A stretch of 64,000 bases of DNA from Pegea sp. RAD2-039 (taxonomy: Eukaryota > Chordata > Thaliacea > Salpida > Salpidae): positions 1,984,001 through 2,048,000 of the forward strand of contig JAQGEQ010000380.1 of assembly GCA_034620365.1 (NCBI GenBank), read 5' to 3'. This document shows, piece by piece, positions 53,019 to 62,226 of this stretch. The notes below the pieces were generated by a model, which worked only from the letters and a program-made list of their open reading frames with translations, made no database searches and was not told where the DNA came from. Position 1 is the stretch's first letter, and the number at the start of each line of letters is the position of its first letter. The translations under genes were made by a program, and so were the position numbers.

Positions 53019-55259
53019 CTAAAGTTGTGATGGAGGCGTCTTTAAAGCTGAAGCTAAATTCTCAGCCAACTTATCCATGAATTGATGAGTACTCAAATAA
53101 TCTTTTCGACTCACACTTGAAAATATTTCAATTTAGTTGATGAAGACATTTAGTTAGAATCTTACTTTGCTAATCCTTTAACACAAATCGCTAAATCTTT
53201 AGTCATAAAACCACTTTCAATAGTACTTCGACAAACTTTTTCCAAAGTATTTGCAAAGTCAGTTAGATTTTGATTCTTATCTAATTTAGCTCGATGCAAA
53301 AGACCTCTGGTCCAAGCGAAAATGGAAGCTGTAAAAATAATAAATCATCTACCCTAGTTAGTAGATCAAATATACCAATTGGGTTTGTAGATGTCTCTTT
53401 GCCGTCTTGATGTAACCTGTAATGTCTAGTGACGGTTCCATGCGCTGCTTCTGATTCAATTGTCTTTCCATCAGGACATAGTAACACGCTAGTCATCATT
53501 CCTAAGGAACCATAACCTTGAAATATAAACCACCAATTGAATTGATTGTCAAATAATAAGTAAATAACCAACCAGCTACCAACTCTCAACCAATCAGCAA
53601 CCATCTACCAATCAATCAGCAACCATCTACCAACCAATCAGCAACCATCTACCAACCAATCAACAACTATCTACCAACCAATCAATCAACCATCTACCAA
53701 CCAATCAGCAACCATCTACCAACCAATCAACAGCCATCTACCAATCAATCAGCAACCATCTACCAACCAATCAATCAACCATCTACCAATCAATCAGCAA
53801 CCATCTACCAACCAATCAACAACCATCTACTAACCAATCAACAACCATCTACCAATCAATCAGCAACCATCTACTAACCAATCAGCAACCATATACCAAC
53901 CATCTACCAACCAATCAACCATCTACCAACCAATCAGCAACCATCTACCAACCAATCAGCAACCATCTACCAACCAATCAACCATCTACCAATCAATCAG
54001 CAACCATCTACCAACCAATCAGCAACCATCTACCAACTTACCTTGGGCAACTGAATCTGACTGGACATCCCCATCATAATTTTTACAAGCCCACACAAAT
54101 CCACCTTCAGACTTCATGGCGTAAGCGACCATATCATCTATCAGACGATGTTCATACCATATACCAGCTTTTTCAAAGTCAGCCTTATACTTTCTGTAAA
54201 CAATCAATTGATGACGTCATCATGACGCATCATATCGCGACAACTAACTCTTGATAAACTTCTGCAAAAATGTCTTTAAATCTTCCATCATATTTCTTCA
54301 GAATTGTATTTTTAGTACTCAGGTAAAGAGGCCATTTCTTCTCAAGCGCGTATTTCATGCATGAGTGAGCAAAATTAAAGATAGATTTGTCGGTGTTGTA
54401 CATCGCCATAGCAACACCACCACCATCTACACGAAAGAAAAAGTTAGTGAAGCGTGACCACTAAATTGTCAGCTGACTTTTGAATGTGAAAACGTTGTCT
54501 TCTCTCAAGATTTTTCCTTTTTCATCTTTGTAAACGATCGAAACATTCCCGTTGCCAGGGACAACAAAGTCGGTTGCTTTGTACTAAAACGATCATAGTA
54601 AGCAACTTATTACCATGGTTACCAGATAGTTATGCCAACTCACCTGGTCACCATGAGCATGACGTCCAATAACAATCGGTTTTGTCCACGTCACTACCAA
54701 TCGCGGGATATTCTCGCAAATAATCGCTTCACGAAAAACAGTTCCTCCCAAAATATTCCTGAAATTGTAGAGTGAAGATGAGGATCAGACAGTGAAGATG
54801 AGGATCAAATGTGGATGAAGATCAAAAAAAGAAAATGAGGATCAGGAAATAAAGATGAGAATAAGATGAACATCAAAAAGTAAGATGAGGATCAGGTGAA
54901 GATGAGCAATTACCTTATAGTACCATTAGGGGATTTCCACATCTTTTTCAGTTTAAATTCTTTAACTCTTTGTTCATCAGGAGTAATTGTCGCACATTTA
55001 ATACCAACATGATATTTTTTAATAGCTTCAGCAGCTTCTACAGTTACTCTATCCTCTGTTTCATCTCTGTATTCAAGCCCAAGATCAAAACTAGAAGATA
55101 AAAGTTTAAAAACTTTATTCAAATCAAATTTACATCTAACCATTTGATATCAAGATCAACGAATGGAAAGATCAATTTATCTTTGATCATTTCCCAAATA
55201 ACACGGGTCATCTCATCTCCTTTCAATTCAACTACTGTGCCTCCTGATATTTTACCCAT
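53019..55259 (-). CDS. IDH1: Isocitrate dehydrogenase [NADP], cytosolic, 9 exons
   Basis: Oxidatively decarboxylates isocitrate to 2-oxoglutarate, making NADPH. Exons 55141-55259, 54914-55090, 54644-54758, 54478-54583, 54249-54426, 54042-54193, 53376-53516, 53166-53328 and 53019-53109 join in frame to 413 aa (human IDH1 414). Diagnostic blocks are [29 protein letters not shown] and GRHAHGDQ, with the substrate Arg at about 131. Also present are [25 protein letters not shown] and [12 protein letters not shown]. The protein starts directly with [19 protein letters not shown], so no mitochondrial presequence: the cytosolic/peroxisomal type. The C-terminus SQL could act as a weak peroxisomal targeting signal (human IDH1 ends AKL). 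The 525-nt intron 53517-54041 is almost wholly a 22-bp minisatellite. Intron 54759-54913 carries the same purine-rich repeat as DIS3L2 introns. Confidence 0.97.
53567..54035. repeat. 22-bp minisatellite inside an IDH1 intron
   Basis: About 20 units of caaccatctaccaaccaatc plus a 2-base tail, with 18-26-bp variants, fill most of intron 53517-54041. The array reaches within a few bases of the splice donor at 54041. Confidence 0.93.
54775..54910. repeat. Purine-rich GATGA/GATCAG repeat in IDH1 intron
   Basis: Units such as gatgaggatcag and aagatgag have the same composition and phase as the two arrays in DIS3L2 introns. Confidence 0.75.
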
Positions 55260-55745
55260 AATTTAACTGATTATAAACTAACTAAAAAATATAAATAAAT
55301 CTATTAAAGCTATTTCCTAAACTGACACACAGCAAATTCACGTTTATAGAACTCTACTAATAAAATTTCAAGTGAAATATTGTTATCAACAACTTCTCAC
55401 CAACAAATGACCGAAATGTAAAATCAAAATGATCAAAGTCTGAAATTATTAATTATTAACTTATTATCTTAACTTCTTTATTTTGCCAAAATATTTAGGA
55501 AAAAAGATTTTAAAGAATTAATTTTTAAATAAAATAATTATTTAATAATTTTCAGAAATCGTTTAAAAGCTAAAGTAGAATAAATATCCTAGAAATCAAT
55601 TTGAGTTAGCTGATTTTGTAAGGCTGAAAAACTTTAAAGATAAAATCAAGTTGTAGATTTAAAATATTTATTTATCAATATAGCTTTTAAGATTTCATAA
55701 AAACAAATGAAGTTATTCATGAAAAGAAAACGACCACGTGATCGG
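55260..55745. other. A+T-rich spacer between IDH1 and the zinc-finger gene
   Basis: Nothing recognised. It should hold the IDH1 promoter and the zinc-finger gene's 3' end. Confidence 0.35.
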
Positions 55746-55749
55746 AAAC

Positions 55750-57006
55750 TTAACAAATAACAAACCCAAAATTAGCTTTGTGTTTCAACATATGTCTATT
55801 AAAGTCACCAGGAGCAATAAAACCTTTATCACAACGTTCACAACGGTAAGGGTACTTCTTAGTGTGTTGTGTTATCATATGCTGTTGCAGATTACCATCA
55901 TGAGTAAACCTAGCTGCACATAATTCACATTTGAAGGGTTTTTCACCAGTATGGGTTCTCATATGAGTTTTTAAATGTCCTTGTTGAGAAAAGGTTTTGA
56001 AGCAAACATCACAAACAAATGGGCGTTCTTTTGTATGGACACGTTGATGTATTCGTAAATTACTTCGATGCCCAAATGTACTATCACATTTCTTACATTT
56101 ATAAGGTTTTAACTTTTTATGTCTCATATTAATATGAGTCATCAGACTACTGTGAGCTTTAAAACATCTTCCACAATCAGGACAAGGATGGGGTTTTTGT
56201 GATGAGTGACATCTCATATGTTGTTGTACTCCAGCTTTTTGACTAAATGATTTTCCACAGAGCCCACACTTAAAAGGTTTTTCTTTAGTATGAGTTCTAA
56301 TATGTTGTGTTACCGAAGTTTTATTTTTTGAACTATAAGAACAAAACGGGCACATTGCTTTCCGAGTAGTTTTGTTACTTATAATTGGATGGTAAATATG
56401 GACGTGAGATAGAAAGCTTTCATGATCATCAAATTCCTGGTCACAAATCACACACTTTACTGGTGATGTATATAAAGATGCAAGCTTTTCTTGTTCAGAG
56501 TAATTATCTTCCATATAAAAAACTTTTTCTTCTGATAATTGAGGTTGTTGTTTTTCTTGAACCTTTTCAGGCTGATGATTAGTTTCAGCTTCTTCAAAAT
56601 CTTCTGGATTTTCAAAACTGATTTCTGGCTCAGTATAAATAACAACAGTCGTGAGATTATCGTCCACCTCTTCATCACTATCTTCTTTCTCATCATCATC
56701 ATCATAATCATCAGAAGAAGATTCTAATTCATCAGCTACAATCAAAACTTCAATACTAGCTTTATTTTTCTTGCTTTCATCTTCGCCAATATTAATGAAG
56801 TCTGGTTGGTGGTTTTTGTCACTTAAATTGCTTTCATTATCAGAGAACATTGAACTCAACAATGGGTCATAACTTTGGTAGTCACAGATGTTAGCATCAA
56901 CTAGCCAAGATTGATTAGAACTTGATTCTGATAGTAGAGTCATTCCATGATCATCAGAGGATTCCAAATCTCCAAATTTGGTTGGATAAAAAGCAGGTAA
57001 ACTCAT
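55750..57006 (-). CDS. C2H2 zinc-finger protein with eight fingers, 418 aa, intronless
   Basis: Probable DNA-binding transcription factor. The N-terminal half (1-180) is acidic and Ser/Asp/Glu-rich, with a run of Asp near 99-105, typical of a disordered regulatory region. Eight C2H2 fingers follow at about residues 185-206, 219-239, 247-267, 275-296, 304-324, 332-352, 360-381 and 389-409. Finger 1 is isolated by a longer linker; fingers 2-8 are mostly joined by TGEKPF-type linkers (HTKEKPFKC, HTGEKPFKC). Linker variants such as HSSQKPHPC occur. The protein ends within ten residues of the last finger. No KRAB, BTB, ZAD or SCAN domain is present, so orthology cannot be assigned. It lies 433 bp downstream of the ankyrin gene on the same strand; both are intronless. 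Confidence 0.9.
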   Translation of the reverse strand: MSLPAFYPTKFGDLESSDDHGMTLLSESSSNQSWLVDANICDYQSYDPLLSSMFSDNESNLSDKNHQPDFINIGEDESKKNKASIEVLIVADELESSSDDYDDDDEKEDSDEEVDDNLTTVVIYTEPEISFENPEDFEEAETNHQPEKVQEKQQPQLSEEKVFYMEDNYSEQEKLASLYTSPVKCVICDQEFDDHESFLSHVHIYHPIISNKTTRKAMCPFCSYSSKNKTSVTQHIRTHTKEKPFKCGLCGKSFSQKAGVQQHMRCHSSQKPHPCPDCGRCFKAHSSLMTHINMRHKKLKPYKCKKCDSTFGHRSNLRIHQRVHTKERPFVCDVCFKTFSQQGHLKTHMRTHTGEKPFKCELCAARFTHDGNLQQHMITQHTKKYPYRCERCDKGFIAPGDFNRHMLKHKANFGFVIC

Positions 57007-57009
57007 ACT

Positions 57010-57435
57010 TTAGATTTTAAAAAGTCATGAAATAATTTTAGCAATAAAACTAAATTTAACTATCAGCTAAATTTTAAAGAAAATTAAAAAAGTTTTCACA
57101 GTTAAAATAATTTTATGAAATAGATACTGACTAAGTAAAATGTAAAAAACAACAATAACAGTACATCATCAACATTTGGTTCAATGATTAAAACTATTTA
57201 TATCAAATTTCTAAAGTTAAATGATTAAATTTTAGTTATAGATAAATTTATTTTACAGTGATTATTTGTAAGAATAGATAAATAATTATTATATAAAGAA
57301 GATATAAATATTTAAAGTATAAAAACAAGATATAAAAAATAATACTTGCTAACTTATATGAAAAATACTTTTTAATAATGAATTATAAAAGTTATTAAGC
57401 TAAGAACAGTTACAGAAAAATGAACTTTGCAAACC
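57010..57435. other. A+T-rich spacer
   Basis: Nothing recognised between the two intronless minus-strand genes. Confidence 0.35.
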
Positions 57436-57439
57436 AACA

Positions 57440-58678
57440 TTATGTAAACTGTTTTTTAGAAGTAGAAGTATTCCATTTCAAATGTGATAAAGTTTCATAA
57501 TTTTCACATAAATTCAGCCGTTTATGTGATACATCTAATATAGTATTAGGTTTGAAACCATCTAATCTGAAATAACTTATATCTTCTAATTTTTTCATCA
57601 CTAAATCAACCTCTTTTGGATCTTTAACTATATAAGTACTACAAATTTCTTCATTGTTATCAGAATACAGATTTAATAAATCAAAAATTGTATTATTAGA
57701 TAAAGTATTGGGGTCTAAATCTTTAGTTTTTGATATATTCTTTGAAATTGAATCCATTTTTTCAACATCAACACTTAACATAACATTATATGGATTAGAA
57801 ACTTTGTCAGCTGGATATTTTTCACTTTTACTTTCTTGTATATCTTTATTAGTAGAGCTTGAAGATTGATTTATATTTGATAAATTAGCTTTCAGCAGTT
57901 GAGTTTTGGATGAAGAATCTATGAAGCTTTTCATTCCACTGTCACTAGATAAAACTTTCTTCTTCAAACCTTTAGCTTTTGATAGAGAATATCTTAAAGT
58001 ATCAAAATCATTAGTAGTTGGAATTTGATTGTCTAAACCTTTACTTTTTAACCAGTTATCATGAGTTAAAGCTCCAAATATACTTTGCTTCAAAGCCAGC
58101 TGTTCAAAGGCTTCACATAAAACTTTTTCATATAACAACTTACATTTTATAAATTGCTTTTTTTGTAAAAGAATATGATTTTTTTTCCAATGCCAAAATA
58201 CCTGATATAAAAGATTATAGCAACTTTTATGTCCTTTAATCTTAGCTATATCATGAGCATACAGACCTTTACTATCTTTAATCGAAGCATCAACATTCTT
58301 TAACAACAACAGTTTTATACATTTTACAAGCCCTTGGCTAGCTGCATGATGTAGACATGTCCAATTTCTATTACTACAATAATTAATATTGATTCCTTTT
58401 TCAATTAGATATGCCACAGTTTTCAAAGTATTTTTTGTATCAGAAACATTCAGTGAAAAATGTAAAGCATTCCATGAATTTTCAGCCAAATAATTGATAT
58501 CTACCTCATAAACATCTAGTAAAAGAGCTAAGCAAGCAATATTATGATTTTCAGCCGCCAGATGTAAAGCTGTTTTACCATCTTTGTTTAATATATTAGG
58601 ATTTTTGCTTTTTTTCAAACTCAAATCTAACCATTCAGCATTCCCAGCTGTAGCTGCCATAAATATATCTTTAGTCAT
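57440..58678 (-). CDS. Ankyrin-repeat protein resembling ANKRD53, 412 aa, intronless
   Basis: Four or five ankyrin repeats lie in the first ~150 residues: GNAEWLDLSL, KDGKTALHLAAENHNIACL, NSWNALHFSL with LIEKGININY, and WTCLHHAASQGLVKCIKLLL. After these comes DSKGLYAHDIAKIKGHKSCY, then a helix WHWKKNHI. The order (a degenerate first repeat with GN-EWL, the long second loop, and the W-KK helix right after the repeats) matches my recollection of vertebrate ANKRD53, a spindle/microtubule-linked protein. The remaining ~240 residues are Ser/Lys/Asn-rich and probably disordered. I take the ATG at 58678 (MTKDIFMAATAGN), because the upstream extension begins with a non-ATG codon. A database comparison would decide between ANKRD53 and another ankyrin family. 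Confidence 0.7.
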   Translation of the reverse strand: MTKDIFMAATAGNAEWLDLSLKKSKNPNILNKDGKTALHLAAENHNIACLALLLDVYEVDINYLAENSWNALHFSLNVSDTKNTLKTVAYLIEKGININYCSNRNWTCLHHAASQGLVKCIKLLLLKNVDASIKDSKGLYAHDIAKIKGHKSCYNLLYQVFWHWKKNHILLQKKQFIKCKLLYEKVLCEAFEQLALKQSIFGALTHDNWLKSKGLDNQIPTTNDFDTLRYSLSKAKGLKKKVLSSDSGMKSFIDSSSKTQLLKANLSNINQSSSSTNKDIQESKSEKYPADKVSNPYNVMLSVDVEKMDSISKNISKTKDLDPNTLSNNTIFDLLNLYSDNNEEICSTYIVKDPKEVDLVMKKLEDISYFRLDGFKPNTILDVSHKRLNLCENYETLSHLKWNTSTSKKQFT

Positions 58679-58689
58679 TTGTTGATATT

Positions 58690-60560
58690 TATAACAGACC
58701 AAAAATTATTATAAAAATTCTAAAATAATAATCTTATTAAAAGTTTTAATTAAAAAAATGTATACATATACAACAAGTGAAAAATATTTATAAATATAAA
58801 CAAAAGATAAAATTTAACAAAGTTTTAGAAGAAACATTATAATTAATTTTATTAATATTATTAGTTTAAATTAAATATGTTAGATCACATATACTTTTAA
58901 TTAATTTACAAGGAATTTAAAACATATTTGTATATTAAATTTTTCATAAAAACTATAATCAATAATACTAGTAACAACATACTAGTTGTAGAAATTATAG
59001 AAACTCTAGTAAATTAATTATATTAATTTCTAGTAAATAACATAAACAAAAAATATTTATACATTTAAATTTAATTAATATATGTACAATTTGACTGCAA
59101 TAAAGCAGGTTCTTCCAATGTACTAAAAGGTTTATCTTAGATACATTAAGTGAGAAAAAATAAAAACATTATACAGTTTTTTAGAAAATCAATTAAAGTA
59201 AAAAAATTTTAGCAAAACAGCAAACAAATAATTGCAAAAGTAAAAAGAATTTTTTAAACTAAAATTTAAAAAATATTACTTAAAATACAATTACGAATAA
59301 ATTTCGGAGATAGCAATGCCGGAATAGGCGGAGCATACAAGGAGGCCTAGACAGATATGATAACCAAAATTCTGTTCGAACTTAAAACCAAATTTATTAA
59401 AAGATCATTTCTTTCCAGAAAAGTCATAAATAACTTAACTACAAATTTATCTACATAAATTACTATTTTTACTCAGACTGTTAAATCAGCAAAATTATAA
59501 ATTTATTTGATAATATTTCATAAGCTATCTAAAGAAAATTACTTTTTATGCAGACTTTTGCGGTTTTGAAATAAAAAAAATTCTTATAATTATAAAAGCA
59601 TTTCCCGGCTGTACATCTTTCAAAATTAATTAAAGTTGGTTGTAGAAATCGTATGGTCTCCAGCAAATTTTATTTAAGTGTTGACTCATACAACGACTAA
59701 CACACCTTGAGGGTTTTTCAATCCACTGCTAATTAAATATCGTGAATATAATCTACCAACGCAGCTGTTTGATTTACTTTAAAAAAAAGCTTTAAAACAA
59801 TAGCTTTTTTAAAAGCATGTCCATCTACACTAGTTTCGCTACACTATGAATTAATCTCTTTGACGCAAAAGGTGTGACGCTGCTAAAATAGCCTGTCGAT
59901 GAAGAAGTTTTGGAACGGAAGAAAGAATTATTTTCTCTTTTTTTTACTAATTGTTTTAATATCCTTATATATAGTATAGATATGGATTTTAGAATCGCTT
60001 TTATAAAAGTTGTTGAAAAATCAAATGTCTGCTCATTAAATTTTCAAAAAAATTTTTTATCTTGAAGGTTATTAAAATATTTTAAACAAGTTGAAATGAT
60101 TTGTAAAAATACTTCAAAACTGTGGTTTTATTTATCATTAAATATTTCTTTTATTTTCAAAATTCTTTTTTGAGAAAGTTTAAAAAGAGATACTAAAAAA
60201 GTGGTTCAGATAATGTGCTAAGACATATGTTTTTTTCTGTTGCTTTTAAACTTTTTGATTATAAATAATTTAGCAGCATTTAAAACTTAAAATTTCAAGC
60301 TTTACTTCAGTAAAACTATTGTAAAGTTCTATTTAAAATTCTAATGTTAAATTCTACATAAAAATCAAAAGATTAGAAATTGTGAAATATTTCAAAACAA
60401 AACAAAACAAAAAAATACCAAATAATACCAATGGTAAATCTTTAAGCCTGAATAATAGTTAAGCATAGAGTTTTACATTTATTCTCATACATTCTAATCA
60501 AAATTTTGTATTCTATTATTGAAAAGCAAAAGCACAGAGCTGCATACGTAACTCTACACT
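58690..60560. other. A+T-rich intergenic region
   Basis: A coding-like patch at about 59845-59945 is interrupted by a stop and has no clear splice sites. Otherwise nothing is recognised. Confidence 0.35.
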
Positions 60561-60599
60561 CTTCAAATATCAAATTTACTAGCACCTTCAACAAGTGTA

Positions 60600-60985
60600 A
60601 ATCAAAGCTCTAGAAGCAAGTGAGTTCTCAACAGCTTCGACCACCAAGCACAAGATTTGTTTGAAAGACCAGTTATTATTGACTTGATTTTAATAGTCGA
60701 GGAGTTTTTACAAGTCAAGGTGCTAGAGGCAGGCGAGTCTTTTGTACCATCGACAAGTAAACGCAAAATTGTTTGTAAGAAAGTTCGTATTGACATTGTG
60801 TTGTCGGCCGGCAAGTTTTTACAAGTTAAGGTGCTAGAAAAAAGTCCTCGGCACCTTAAATCACCAAGCACCAGATTTGTTTGTAAAACAAGTTATCATT
60901 CAATTGTTGTTGTTAGTTGAGAAACTTATACGAGCTAAAGTGCTAGAAGCAAGCAAGTCTTCAGCACTTTGAACCACCAAACTGA
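60600..60985 (+). repeat. Tandem array of a ~110-bp repeat, about 3.5 copies
   Basis: Units of about 113, 111 and 109 bp each start ctagaa/ctagag and end with tttttacaagtcaaggtg or a close variant, followed by a partial fourth unit. Copies differ substantially, so the array is old or degenerate. Because unit lengths are near multiples of three, an 87-codon frame (60657-60920) passes through two units, repeating FLQVKVLE. Confidence 0.85.
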
Positions 60986-60989
60986 ACAT

Positions 60990-62215
60990 AAATCTATAAA
61001 TAAAGATAAACATTGTTGTACAGAAACAATTTAAAAATATTTTAATATGAGCGAAAATTATTGGATAATTAAACAAAAATTTAAAGTTTTATTAAACTAA
61101 CAAACTTGTATCTAAAGTTTATTTTTCGTAATTTTGATGATTTTGTAATTTTATTAATAATTTCTTCTTAAAATTTTATAAAAATACGAAATTAATTACC
61201 TTCTGAACTGTCTTTCTATGAAATAAATATTAAACTTTTTTAATAAAAGCCTTTAGAAGATAATTTACTACTTTTTTTATAATCCACAAGTTAATGAGCC
61301 CTAAAAATGAAACATTTTTCTTCTAAATTCACGCTTCTTGCAAATTTTTCAGTTCCATCTTTCAAGTTGACAAATTTGTTTTTTCACTAAAGAAACTTTA
61401 ACATTCTTAAGTAGTTTTTCAAAGATAAAATATGCCACAAATGAGAGTTACTAGTTGAAAATAAAGTATTTTTACAGAAAGATCTCAAGATAACGGAAAT
61501 GAAATTATAACTTTTTATTTTTCCTGAAATTTAAGAAAATAAAATATTTTTAGTAAAAAAATGCAGAAAAGTAATTTTATTGTGTGAATAATTTAATTTG
61601 AAGCAATTTTTTTAAGGATAATTTGATTGAATCATTTGTGATTTATGATTTCATTTACAATTAGGATGTTTTAATAATTTTATGAAAGCTCAGAAAATAT
61701 TTCAAAAACTTTTCAGACCTGAATTAAAATCAGGGAGATTCTATTTGGGCATCTGTTTGTATCAGTAAGTTTAAGAAGTAATTGTTATATATCTTGACAG
61801 AAATATCTTTTAAATCTAAAATCAGTTTGTAGATATTGGTTTCAATTACAAAATATTATTAGTGCATTTAGATGAAAATGAAAAGAATTTACAATAAAAT
61901 CTGATATTTTGAACAAAAAAGAGTAAAAAATGTTATTTTATATGAACGATAAAGGAAAGAGTTTTATAAGTCAGTTTCATCGACCAATTCATACATAATA
62001 TCAAATTTCAATTTTTCTTTTTTCCCTTTTTTCCTTTTTTTAAAATCAAATTTTATAAAATATTGTAAACAGCTTGTTAGTTGCTTCTATAAATTGCTAT
62101 AACTGTTTGTTAATTTTTTTTCATATTCTATTCAAAGTTTCCATTTGTATCGAACATTTGCAATTTTATTAATCAGAATTTTTTGTATTTTTCAGTTTTT
62201 ACTTGTTTGAAAGTT
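60990..62215. other. A+T-rich spacer upstream of the A2M-family gene
   Basis: It should include the promoter of the gene at 62227. Nothing recognised. Confidence 0.35.
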
Positions 62216-62226
62216 CAAACCTGACA

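Noticed and set aside
53281..53604. Minus-strand ORF running from IDH1 exon into the minisatellite
   Set aside because: Only the middle (53376-53516) is true IDH1 exon; the rest reads through introns and repeat.
56457..56711. 84-codon minus frame rich in Met/Lys/Leu overlapping the zinc-finger gene
   Set aside because: Out-of-frame shadow of the acidic region of the C2H2 protein.
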